Shown: piece by piece, positions 50,360 through 58,199 of the stretch
Numbering within the stretch: the stretch's first letter is position 1
How the letters are laid out: every line of letters begins with the position of its first letter
Assembly: GCF_024171785.1 (NCBI RefSeq)
Contig: NZ_JAMTCK010000012.1
Location: 186,001 to 250,000 of the forward strand
Reading direction: 5' to 3'
DNA: 64,000 nucleotides
From: Goodfellowiella coeruleoviolacea
GTDB lineage: Bacteria > Actinomycetota > Actinomycetes > Mycobacteriales > Pseudonocardiaceae
Notes under the pieces: model-generated
Database searches by the model: none
What the model saw: only the letters and a program-made list of their open reading frames with translations
Told to the model about the DNA's origin: nothing
Translations under genes and position numbers: made by a program

Positions 50360-50410
50360 CCACAGTGGACGGCGGCCGGGGGACTGCGGGTCGACCGCCG
50401 TCCACTGTGG
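50360..50410. terminator. Bidirectional terminator, 16-bp perfect stem
   Basis: CCACAGTGGACGGCGG (50360-50375) pairs perfectly with CCGCCGTCCACTGTGG (50395-50410). It lies between the XRE gene (plus) and the CYP152 gene (minus) that converge here. Confidence 0.85.
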
Positions 50411-50420
50411 TCAGCTGTGG

Positions 50421-51701
50421 TCAGCCGCGCGCGGGCGCGGGCTGGGGTTGGGCCGGTGGCGCGGGCAGGGCGGCGCGGTGCAGCGGGCGCAGCACGACGC
50501 CGCTCGCCGGGCGGGCCGGGATGCGGCTCAGGGAGATGGTCAGGTCCTGGTCGGGCACCTCGTAGTCCAGCTGGGCCAGCCGCATGGCCAGCGCCGCCAC
50601 CAGCGCCACGGTGAACGGCTCACCCGGGCAGCGGTGCCCGGTTCGCGGGTCCCCGGCCCCCTGAGGGACCAGGTCGAACGCCCCGGGTTCGCGGCCGAGG
50701 AACCGCCGGGGGTCGAACGTGTAGGGCTCCGGCCACAGCTCGGGGTCGTGGTTCTGGCCGTACAGGTCCAGCAGCACCAGCGCGCCCGCGGGGATGTGCT
50801 CGCCCTGCCAGGTCAGGTCGCGCACGGCGTGCCCGCCGAGGAACGGGGCGAACGGGTAGAAGCGCCGCAGTTCGTGGGCGAAGGCCAGGGCGAAGTCGGG
50901 GTCACCGGCCCGCAGCGGCACCCGGTGCTGGGGCCAGCGGTGCAGGGCGTGCCCGGCGAACGCCACGAACCAGCAGACCGCGGCGGTCGGTCGGATCACG
51001 TTGAGCAGTTCCACCGCCGCCACCCTCGGCTCCAGCGGGTTGCCCTCGGCGTCCCGGTGCTGGGCCACCACCCACAGCGCCGAGTCGGCCGGCGCGCTCG
51101 CCCCACCCTGGCGCACGTCGTCGACCAGCCGGGCGAACCGGTCCTCCCAGTGGCGCCGGGCGCGTCGGCCCCGCCAGTGCCGGGGGCCGAGCGTGGCGAA
51201 GCCGTCGACCATGGCCACCAGGTCACCGGCCAGCGCGTCCAGTTCCGCCTCGGGCAGGCTGATCCCGGCCCACCGGCACGCCCCGCGGGTCAGCACCCGG
51301 CTGGCCGCGTCGAACAGCACGACGGGTTCGTTCTCCGGCCACGACGGCAGCAGCTCGTCCCAGGCGGCCGTGACCTGCTCCACCAGCACGGCCGTGTGCT
51401 CGGGCGTGGCCAGGGACAGGAAGATGCTCTTGCGGTGGCGGTGGGCGGGCCCGTCCAGGGTGTGCACGGCGCCGTGCCCGAACAGGGTGCTCAGCACCGG
51501 ACCGGGGATGGCGCCGTGCCGTTCGATGTTGGTCTCGTCGTAGAAGAGCCGGGCGGCGCCCGGCCCGCACACGCCGACCGCGGGCTGGCCGAGCAGGCGG
51601 GTGTGCACCACACCGTTCGGTGTGCGGCGCCGGCGGTTGGGCAGCCAGCCGTAACCCTCCAGCAGCAGCGGCACCGAACTGTCCACGAGTCGAGGTCGCA
51701 T
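50421..51701 (-). CDS. CYP152-family cytochrome P450 (fatty acid peroxygenase)
   Basis: A 426-residue P450. Instead of the usual acid-alcohol pair, the I helix has LLNVIRPTAAVCWFVAFAGH: Arg237-Pro in place of acid-Thr, the hallmark of CYP152 peroxygenases, which use H2O2 and the substrate carboxylate to hydroxylate or decarboxylate fatty acids. The haem ligand is Cys358 in GDPRTGHRCPGE. The Leu/Gly-rich N-terminus (DSSVPLLLEGYGWLPNRRRR) is also typical. Whether it hydroxylates (BSbeta-like) or decarboxylates (OleT-like) cannot be decided. ATG 51701 is preferred over a TTG at 51734. Confidence 0.9.
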   Translation of the reverse strand: MRPRLVDSSVPLLLEGYGWLPNRRRRTPNGVVHTRLLGQPAVGVCGPGAARLFYDETNIERHGAIPGPVLSTLFGHGAVHTLDGPAHRHRKSIFLSLATPEHTAVLVEQVTAAWDELLPSWPENEPVVLFDAASRVLTRGACRWAGISLPEAELDALAGDLVAMVDGFATLGPRHWRGRRARRHWEDRFARLVDDVRQGGASAPADSALWVVAQHRDAEGNPLEPRVAAVELLNVIRPTAAVCWFVAFAGHALHRWPQHRVPLRAGDPDFALAFAHELRRFYPFAPFLGGHAVRDLTWQGEHIPAGALVLLDLYGQNHDPELWPEPYTFDPRRFLGREPGAFDLVPQGAGDPRTGHRCPGEPFTVALVAALAMRLAQLDYEVPDQDLTISLSRIPARPASGVVLRPLHRAALPAPPAQPQPAPARG

Positions 51702-51813
51702 TGGCCTGGTATGCCCCGCGCGGCGGCTGGTCAAACGCCCATCCGGGGGTGGTGCGGCCGGGTGGGCGGGGCACCCGCCAGTTGGCTGGCCCCGTCCGGT
51801 CCGCCGGCCCTGG

Positions 51814-52704
51814 TCACCGCTGGTCGGCGCGCAGGAAGGCGAGGATCGCGGCGGTCTGGCCGGTGAACGAGTGCCCGACCCCGGCCAGCACGGTCACCTG
51901 GGCGTGTGGCACGGTCCGCCGGACGCGCCGCGCGGTGCCGGCCGAGTCGAACATGGCGTCCCGGTCGCCCACGGTCACCTGCACCGGCATGGACAGCCGG
52001 CGCAGGGCGTCGTCGGAGAAGATCGGCAGCGGCGCGGTGCGGTACCGGAAGTGGGTGGAGACCGACGCCATGTGGTCGGCGAAGGCCGCCATCTTCGGGT
52101 CCCGGGCGTCGATGCCCGGGCCGATCCTCATGGTCATGCGCTGCCCCCACCGGCCGAACGCCCGCAGCGGCACCGCCAGGAACATCCAGCCGTACTTCTG
52201 CCGGCCGATCCCGCCGGGGCAGAGCAGCGACAGCCGGCGCACCCGGTCGACTCGCCTGGTCGCGTAGTCCAGCCCCAGCCAGCCGCCCAGCGAGGCGCCG
52301 ACCACGGACGCGCTGGTGACGCCCAGGCCGTCGAGCACGTCGTCCAGCCAGAGCGCGTACGCGTCGGAGTCCAGCGGCGGGCGGGCCGGCGCGCTCAGCC
52401 CGGGCTCGCCGATCATGTCGATGGCGTACACCCGGAAGTGCTCCGACCAGGCGGTGACGTCGTCCAGCCACATCGCCGCGTTGGTGCCCGAACCGTGCAT
52501 CAGCACCAGGGGTGGCGCGTCGTGCGGACCGGACGCCACCACGAAGGTCTCGCCCTGCCTGGTGGGCACGCGCAGGTGCTCGTTGGGCACCGGCCAGCGG
52601 CGCAGGATGGCCAGGTAGTTCTGCCGGATCGCGGCGGCGCCGGCCGCTGACCTGTAGATGGCGCTCGCTGAGTGGTCGCCGCGCTGCCGGACGCGATCGG
52701 ACAT
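51814..52704 (-). CDS. Alpha/beta hydrolase
   Basis: A 296-residue hydrolase of the BioH/haloalkane-dehalogenase-like fold: VLMHGSGTNAAMW (oxyanion loop), AIDMIGEPGLS, elbow VGASLGGWLGLDYATRRV with Ser, acid in VGDRDAMFDS and His in AGVGHSFTGQ. The start ATG 52704 has a GAGGAGG ribosome site. It is followed 112 bp later by the P450 on the same strand, but a functional link is unproven. Divergent from the SUMF1-like gene. Confidence 0.86.
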   Translation of the reverse strand: MSDRVRQRGDHSASAIYRSAAGAAAIRQNYLAILRRWPVPNEHLRVPTRQGETFVVASGPHDAPPLVLMHGSGTNAAMWLDDVTAWSEHFRVYAIDMIGEPGLSAPARPPLDSDAYALWLDDVLDGLGVTSASVVGASLGGWLGLDYATRRVDRVRRLSLLCPGGIGRQKYGWMFLAVPLRAFGRWGQRMTMRIGPGIDARDPKMAAFADHMASVSTHFRYRTAPLPIFSDDALRRLSMPVQVTVGDRDAMFDSAGTARRVRRTVPHAQVTVLAGVGHSFTGQTAAILAFLRADQR

Positions 52705-52815
52705 GGCTGCCTCCTCGGCTGCGGGGTGCTGTCGGTCAGTCGAACCTGGCCAACTACGCATCAGTACCGTAAACTACCTAAACAGGGTCATCAATAGGGA
52801 AGTTTGGGGAATGTT

Positions 52816-53487
52816 GTGACTATTCCTGACGGGGCGATGGTCGCGGTTCCCCGGGGTCGGGTGCGGCTGTCGGACCGGCGGACCCGGCGCGACTGGACCC
52901 TCGCGGTCGCGCCGTTCGAGTTGGCGGCGGTTCCGGTCACGCGGTCGTGGTACGCCGAGGTCACCGGGGAGCGGCCGGGCAACGCCGCGGGTGGGCGGAC
53001 ACCCGTGGTGGACGTGTCGTGGTGGGACGCGATCCGGTTCTGCAACGCCCTGTCCCGCCAGCAGGGCCTGCGCCCGGCGTACCACGAGCACGCCGACGGC
53101 GCGGACGTCGAGTGGGACACCACCGCAGACGGGTACCGGCTGCCGACCGAGGCCGAATGGGAGCACGCCTGCCGCGCCGGCAGCACCGGCCCCCGGTACG
53201 GGCCGCTCGACGAGATCGCCTGGTATCGGGGCAACTCCGGGGAGCGCGTGCACGACGTGGGTGGTCGGCGGCCCAACGCGTGGGGCCTGCACGACATGCT
53301 GGGCAACGCGTGGGACTGGTGCTGGGACCACTACGACACCGAGGTGTACGGCAGCTACCGGGTGCTGCGCGGCGGCGGGTGGTTCGACGAGCACTGGAGC
53401 TGCCGGGCCTCGGTGCGGCGGCGCAGCCACCCGCGCTTCCGCAGCGACGACGTGGGGTTCCGGGTGGCGCGCTCACTGCCGGGCTGA
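52816..53487 (+). CDS. Formylglycine-generating-enzyme-like (SUMF1/EgtB/PvdO) protein
   Basis: A 223-residue protein of the SUMF1 superfamily. Typical segments are APFELAAVPVTRSWYAEVTG, TPVVDVSWWDAIRFCNALSR, DGYRLPTEAEWEHACRAGST, RPNAWGLHDMLGNAWDWCWD and RVLRGGGWFDEHWSCRASVR, ending GFRVARS. True FGE has paired active-site cysteines in its C-terminal half; here one Cys (WSCRAS) is in the expected place and a partner is not clear, so sulfatase activation is not assured. Relatives include iron enzymes and fold-only proteins. The GTG at 52816 (GGGGA upstream) is used; TTG 52804 would add four residues. Confidence 0.84.
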   Translation: MTIPDGAMVAVPRGRVRLSDRRTRRDWTLAVAPFELAAVPVTRSWYAEVTGERPGNAAGGRTPVVDVSWWDAIRFCNALSRQQGLRPAYHEHADGADVEWDTTADGYRLPTEAEWEHACRAGSTGPRYGPLDEIAWYRGNSGERVHDVGGRRPNAWGLHDMLGNAWDWCWDHYDTEVYGSYRVLRGGGWFDEHWSCRASVRRRSHPRFRSDDVGFRVARSLPG

Positions 53488-53615
53488 GCCGGGGTGGCGG
53501 TGGCGCTGATCAGCTGTTTTGTCGCCACCCAGGGCATCCCCCGCCCTCCCAGGGGGGCGACCCCGGGTCCAGCCTATCCGCCCCCGCCCCACAACGGCCC
53601 CGCGTCGACCGGCCC

Positions 53616-53643
53616 TGTGGACAACCCGAGGGCCTGTGGACAA
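53616..53643. promoter_or_regulatory. Two consensus DnaA boxes
   Basis: TGTGGACAA occurs at 53616-53624 and 53635-53643, both exact matches to the actinobacterial DnaA box (TTGTCCACA on the other strand) in the same orientation and 19 bp apart. They lie in the 252-bp gap after the SUMF1-like gene, near an AT-containing stretch (GTGATAACAG at ~53687). No dnaA or dnaN is nearby. Confidence 0.6.
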
Positions 53644-53739
53644 CTCCAGCCACGAACGGGTGAAAACCGCGGCCGCGCGCCGCCTTCGTGATAACAGACC
53701 AGCCCGGGCGGCGCGCTCGCCGAGCCGGGTGGCGCTGCC

Positions 53740-54432
53740 TCAGCCCAGGGCCAGGTCGAGGGCGTGCTCGACGTGGATGCGGGTGGAGTCGAACAGCGGC
53801 AGGGGACTGTCGGCCTGGCCGATCAGCAGGGTGATCTCGGTGCAGCCCAGGATCACCGCCTGGGCGCCGCGCTCGGCCAGCGCGGCGAGCACCCGGACGT
53901 AGCGCTGCCTGGCGGGGTCGGTGACCAGCCCCTGGGTGAGTTCGCGGTAGATGATCTCGTGCACGGCCGCGCGGTCGTCCTCGTCGGGCACGATCACCTC
54001 GATGCCGTGCCGGTCGCGCATCCGGGCCCGGTAGAAGTCCAGTTCCATGGTGTACCGGGTGCCCAGCAGGCCAACCCTGGTCAGCCCGGCGGCGCTGATC
54101 CGGGCGGCCGTGGCGTCCACGATGTGCACGAACGGCACCTCGACAGCGTCCTCAATGGACTGTGCCACCTGGTGCATGGTGTTGGTGCACAACAGGATCA
54201 GCTCGGCGCCCGCGTCCTGCAAGCGCTTGGCGCCGTCGGCGAGGAACCGGCCGGCCCGGTCCCACTCGCCGGCCTCCTGCATGGCGGCGACCGTGGCGAA
54301 GTCCACGCTGTACAGCAGGCTCGGCACGGTGCGGTGGCCGCCGAGCCGCTCCCGGCTGCCCTCGTTGAGCAACCGGTAGTACTCGGCCGACGACTCCCAG
54401 CTCATCCCGCCGAGCATCCCCACCGTGCGCAT
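53740..54432 (-). CDS. Aspartate/glutamate racemase family protein
   Basis: A 230-residue cofactor-independent racemase. The N-terminus TVGMLGGMSWESSAEYYRLL is typical of aspartate racemases. The first catalytic Cys is in LILLCTNTMHQVA and the second in VILGCTEITLLI, both present, so it should be active. It interconverts L- and D-Asp or Glu, supplying D-amino acids. ATG 54432 with GGGGAGG upstream is preferred to the longer frame. It stands between the DnaA boxes and the PrmC-like gene on the same strand. Confidence 0.88.
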   Translation of the reverse strand: MRTVGMLGGMSWESSAEYYRLLNEGSRERLGGHRTVPSLLYSVDFATVAAMQEAGEWDRAGRFLADGAKRLQDAGAELILLCTNTMHQVAQSIEDAVEVPFVHIVDATAARISAAGLTRVGLLGTRYTMELDFYRARMRDRHGIEVIVPDEDDRAAVHEIIYRELTQGLVTDPARQRYVRVLAALAERGAQAVILGCTEITLLIGQADSPLPLFDSTRIHVEHALDLALG

Positions 54433-54573
54433 GCCGCCTCCCCGCTGTTCAGGTGCTTCACCGTGCCGACACAGCCTGACACAGCGCCCTGACCAGGGCG
54501 GTCCCCGGCCCTGGCCGGGCCGGGCGGGCGCGGGGACCACCGTGGGGATCGACCGTGGTGGTGGCCGGCCGGG

Positions 54574-55377
54574 TCAGCCGGCCGGGCGGGTGCCGATGGC
54601 CACGGTGGCGTCCCACTCCGCCGAGCGGGCCACCCGCACGACCAGGCCGGCGCCGGCCAGGATCGCCGCGCTGCGCTCGGCCTGGCGGGCACTGGTCTCC
54701 ACCAGCAGGTGGCCGCCGGGCGCCAGCCACTCCGGTGCCTCGGCCGCGACCCGCCGGTGCACGTCCAGCCCGTCCGCGCCACCGTCCAGCGCCACCAGCG
54801 GCTCGTGGTCGCGGGCCTCCGGCGGCATCAGCCCGACCGCGTCGGTGGGCACGTAGGGCGCGTTCACCGCCAGCACCTGGACCCGGCCGCGCAGCGCCGG
54901 GGGCAGCGACCGGTAGAGGTCGCCCTGGTGGACCTGACCGCCGAGCGCGGCCACGTTGCGGCGCGCGCACGCCACCGCGGCCGGGTCGATGTCGGCGGCG
55001 TGCAGCTCGACCCGGCCCAGCGCCGCGCCGATCGCGGCACCCACCGCGCCCGACCCGCAGCACAGGTCGACCACCACGGCCCCGGCGCGCGCCAGGGCAA
55101 CGGCCTGGTGCACCAGGAACTCGGTGCGCCGGCGCGGCACGAACACCGCCGGGTCCACGGCGACGCGCCGGCCGCAGAACTCGGCCCAGCCCAGCACGTG
55201 TTCCAGCGGCAGGCCGGCGACGCGGCGGTCCACCATGGACGCCAGTTCGGCCGGGGTGCGGGCGGTGTCGACGAGCAGCCGTGCCTCGTCCTCGGCGAAC
55301 ACGCATCCGGCGGCCCGGAGCTGGGCGACGACGGCGGAGTACGGGGGAGACAGGGGAGATAACGGAGAAACCGACAT
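54574..55377 (-). CDS. Putative N5-glutamine methyltransferase (PrmC/HemK-like)
   Basis: A 267-residue SAM-dependent methyltransferase. The N-terminal helical domain (FAEDEARLLVDTARTPAELA) precedes ALEHVLGW-type and VFVPRRRTEFLVHQA segments. Motif I is VVDLCCGSGAVGAAIG. The catalytic motif, NPPY in PrmC, reads NAPYVP here. The second Pro-to-Ala change and lack of a release-factor gene nearby suggest a paralogue with another substrate. Annotated homologues are called 'putative protein N(5)-glutamine methyltransferase'. Start ATG 55377. Confidence 0.82.
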   Translation of the reverse strand: MSVSPLSPLSPPYSAVVAQLRAAGCVFAEDEARLLVDTARTPAELASMVDRRVAGLPLEHVLGWAEFCGRRVAVDPAVFVPRRRTEFLVHQAVALARAGAVVVDLCCGSGAVGAAIGAALGRVELHAADIDPAAVACARRNVAALGGQVHQGDLYRSLPPALRGRVQVLAVNAPYVPTDAVGLMPPEARDHEPLVALDGGADGLDVHRRVAAEAPEWLAPGGHLLVETSARQAERSAAILAGAGLVVRVARSAEWDATVAIGTRPAG

Positions 55378-55654
55378 GGGAGCCTTTCGGATTGCCGAAT
55401 GGGCGCTCCCCGGCTCACCCGTCCCGATGAACCGAGTGGCCGTGCGGTGGGAGCACCCGGCCTGACCGGACAGAAACCGGACTCACCTCCTCACACCGTG
55501 GGACACCAGGCGGAACCCTACCCCGGACCCGGATTCCCCTGCCGGGGCAGGACGCGGTTGGCGCGGGTGTCGTCGAACACGCCCCGCACACCGGCCGGTG
55601 TCTCCGCCCGTCACGCCGCCCGCGTCAACCGGGCGGCGTCAACCGGCGGCACCG

Positions 55655-55719
55655 GCCGCCCGGGTCGGCCGCCCGGGTCGGCCGCCCGGGTCGGCCGCCC
55701 AGGTCGGCCGCCCAGGTCA
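55655..55719. repeat. 13-bp tandem repeat at the 3' end of a monooxygenase gene
   Basis: Five units of GCCGCCCGGGTCG (last two with one change, GCCGCCCAGGTCG/A) run from 55655 to 55719 and end exactly at the stop codon of the next gene. The rest of the 339-bp gap (55378-55716) shows no gene; it contains the PrmC-like gene's upstream region and a CGCCGCCCG/CGGGCGGCG hairpin near 55615-55640. Confidence 0.85.
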
Positions 55720-57312
55720 GCCGACCGCGCCGACCGGGCTGCCGAACCAGGTGGTCAGCGCCGCGCGCAGGCCGGAGTGGACGGTGTCGGCCGGGTCGGT
55801 CGGCCCGGCCGCCCACGCCACGTAGCCGTCCGGCCGCACCAGCAGCGCGGTCACCGGTGCCGGCGCGGGCCGGCCGGCCGCGCGGGGTTGGGCGGCCACG
55901 ACGTCCACCCGGTCGCGCCAGCCGTCCGCCACCTCGGCCAGGTCCGTGCCGCCACCGCCCAGGTCGAGCAGCACCGGCCGGGCCGCGTGCATGAGGGCGG
56001 CCAACTGGGTCGGCCCGGTGGCGGTGACCAGGTCCAGATCCGGGGCGAAGTAGCCGACGAGGTCGTGCGGCGGCTCCCGGTCGGTGGCCGGGTCCATGCG
56101 GTAGCGGATGTCGGTGCCGGCCATCAAGGCGGCCACCCGCCGGGTGTTCGCCTCGTCCCGCAGCAGCTCGGCGAACAGCTCGCGCAGCGCCGTGACCTCC
56201 GCGCCCGGCTTGGTCAGCGCGGTCTGCGCCTGGGAGTGCATGGCCACCCGCTGGCCCACCGGGCGCCGCTCGGCCTGGTAGGTGTCCAGCAGCCCGGCCG
56301 GCGCGGTGCCCCGGACCTGCGCGGCCAGCTTCCAGCCGAGGTTGGCCACGTCCTGCAACCCCAGGTTGAGGCCGGGGCCGCCCATGGCGGAGTGCACGTG
56401 CGCGGCGTCGCCGGCCAGCAGCACCCGCCCGGCCCGGTACCGCTCGGCGAGCCGGGTGTTGCGACCGACCAGCCGGCGCAACGCGTTCGGCGCGCCCTGC
56501 TCGGCGGGCGGGCCGATCGGCAGGTCCGCGCCGAGCACCCGGCGGACACTGGCCCGCAGTTCGGCGATGCTCATGGGCGCGTCCTCGTCGCACGGCCGGT
56601 TCCACTCCATTGTGGACACCAGTGGCCGGCCCGGCTCCAGTTCGGCGAAGGTGAACACCCCGTGTTCGGTGCGGGTGAACCCGGGCGGCACCGGGCCGAA
56701 CCCGGGCACGTCCAGGCCACCGCCCGGCCGGCGCAGTGCGTCGGGCACGCTGACGTGTGCCATGCGGGAGACCGGGTCGGTGCTGGTCTCGCCGACGAAG
56801 TCGATGCCGGCCAGCTTGCGCACGGTGCTGTGCCCGCCGTCGCAGCCGACCACGTGCGCGGCGCGCAGCCGGTAGTCGCCGTGCGGGCCGCGCACCAGCA
56901 GGTCCACCCGGTCGGCGTGCTGGGTCAGGTCCACCAGTTCGTGGCCGCGCCGAGGCAGCACGCCCAGTTCCCGCGCGCGTTCCTCCAGCAGGGCCTCCAG
57001 TCGCCGCTGCGGAACCGGCAGCACGTGCAGCGGGTTGTCGTCCACTGTGGTCAGATCGAGGGGGAGCGCGCCGAACATGTAACTGGGCACCGGAAACGGC
57101 GCGGGACGACCGCTGAACCGCTGGTAGAGGCCGCGGTGGTGGAGGAACCTGACCACCTGGCCGACCAGGCCGTTGGCCCTGGGCTCGGTGCTGCGCTCAG
57201 CAAGTCGTTCCAGCACCACCGGCCGCACCCCGGCCAGCGCCAGTTCGGCCGCCAGCATCAGGCCGTTGGGGCCGCCGCCGACGACGACCACATCAGTGAC
57301 ATCACTGTCCAC
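55717..57312 (-). CDS. FAD-dependent aromatic monooxygenase
   Basis: A 531-residue flavoprotein hydroxylase. Rossmann motif VVVVGGGPNGLMLAAELALAG at residues ~8-28, DG motif VVGCDGGHSTVRKLAG, and GD motif VLLAGDAAHVHSAMGGPGLN are intact. The C-terminal part, LLVRPDGYVAWAAG, is the thioredoxin-like domain end typical of polyketide/phenol hydroxylases (RdmE, PgaE-like). GTG 57312 follows AGGAG. It lies downstream of a TetR gene on the same strand, separated by a hairpin. Substrate unknown. Confidence 0.87.
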   Translation of the reverse strand: MDSDVTDVVVVGGGPNGLMLAAELALAGVRPVVLERLAERSTEPRANGLVGQVVRFLHHRGLYQRFSGRPAPFPVPSYMFGALPLDLTTVDDNPLHVLPVPQRRLEALLEERARELGVLPRRGHELVDLTQHADRVDLLVRGPHGDYRLRAAHVVGCDGGHSTVRKLAGIDFVGETSTDPVSRMAHVSVPDALRRPGGGLDVPGFGPVPPGFTRTEHGVFTFAELEPGRPLVSTMEWNRPCDEDAPMSIAELRASVRRVLGADLPIGPPAEQGAPNALRRLVGRNTRLAERYRAGRVLLAGDAAHVHSAMGGPGLNLGLQDVANLGWKLAAQVRGTAPAGLLDTYQAERRPVGQRVAMHSQAQTALTKPGAEVTALRELFAELLRDEANTRRVAALMAGTDIRYRMDPATDREPPHDLVGYFAPDLDLVTATGPTQLAALMHAARPVLLDLGGGGTDLAEVADGWRDRVDVVAAQPRAAGRPAPAPVTALLVRPDGYVAWAAGPTDPADTVHSGLRAALTTWFGSPVGAVG

Positions 57313-57359
57313 TCAAGACTCCTGTGTGTGGGGGGCCAGCCGGATCAGGGCATGGCGAG

Positions 57360-57386
57360 CAGAACGGCTGTGCCGCAGCCGTTCTG
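57360..57386 (-). terminator. Hairpin between tetR and the monooxygenase gene
   Basis: CAGAACGGCTG-TGCCG-CAGCCGTTCTG is a perfect 11-bp inverted repeat with a 5-nt loop, 63 bp beyond the tetR stop. It probably ends tetR, or could attenuate readthrough into the monooxygenase. Confidence 0.65.
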
Positions 57387-57448
57387 GGGCGTGTGGGAAG
57401 GGTTTCGGGGGCGGTGCGGGGACCGCCGGGCGAGTGCGCGGTGCCGCG

Positions 57449-58114
57449 CTACCGGCCGCCGGGGTTCGCGCGGTCGGCGGACGGGTCGGGCAGCCCGGCG
57501 GGCAACTGCTCCAGTGCCGCGCGCAGCAGCGCCACGAGCGCCACCGGCGGGTCGGCGTGCAGCCACCGGTCGGTGGCCACCTGCACGGCCGTGTTCACCG
57601 CGGCGGACACCAGCCCCGGGTAGAGGTCGCGGTGCACGTCCGTGCCGGTGCGCTCGGCCACGACCGCGGCCAGCGCGTCGTCCTGGTCGAACGCCAGCCG
57701 CAGCAGCTCGCCGCGCATGCCGGGATCGCGGAGCATCCGGCGGGTGCGGGCCTGTGTCTCCGGGCTCGGTTCCTGGTCACCGCCGGCGAACGCGGCCAGC
57801 ACCGCGTTGATGACCGCCGGCCACAGCGGTTCCCCGGCCGGCCGGGCCCGCAGTTCGTCGGCGGCCTGGCGCAGGCGGTCCCGGTGCCGCACGGCGATCG
57901 CCTCGTACTTGCTGGTGAAGTAGTTGTTGAAGGTGCGTGCCGACACGCCCACGCTGGCGGCGATGTCCTCGACGCGCACGTTCTCCACCCCGTGTTCCAG
58001 GGCGAGCCGCACCGCGGCCAGGCTCAACGCCGCGCGGGTTTCCTGCTTCTTGCGTTCCCGCAGCCCCGGGCGTGGGGCTGCGGACGCGGGCGGGTCGGTG
58101 TCCACGCCCACCAC
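57449..58114 (-). CDS. TetR-family regulator
   Basis: A 221-residue regulator with an N-terminal HTH (VEDIAASVGVSARTFNNYFTSK), where the FNNYF variant is common in actinomycete TetRs, and a ligand domain with ALAAVVAERTG and VATDRWL-HAD segments (TetR_C-type, aryl inducer group). GTG 58114 is the first start. It precedes the aromatic monooxygenase on the same strand and is the obvious candidate regulator for it. Confidence 0.87.
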   Translation of the reverse strand: MVGVDTDPPASAAPRPGLRERKKQETRAALSLAAVRLALEHGVENVRVEDIAASVGVSARTFNNYFTSKYEAIAVRHRDRLRQAADELRARPAGEPLWPAVINAVLAAFAGGDQEPSPETQARTRRMLRDPGMRGELLRLAFDQDDALAAVVAERTGTDVHRDLYPGLVSAAVNTAVQVATDRWLHADPPVALVALLRAALEQLPAGLPDPSADRANPGGR

Positions 58115-58199
58115 CGTACAGAAAGATGCGGGGTACGCAAGTATTCGGAGTCAGCAAATTTTCGGGCCGCGCAGATTTGTGCCCGCGGGTGTCCCCCGG

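Noticed and set aside
53616-53643. Chromosomal origin (oriC)
   Set aside because: Only two DnaA boxes, no AT-rich unwinding region of usual size and no dnaA/dnaN genes nearby.
55655-55719. CRISPR array
   Set aside because: Units are 13 bp, directly adjacent and without spacers; no cas genes in the window.
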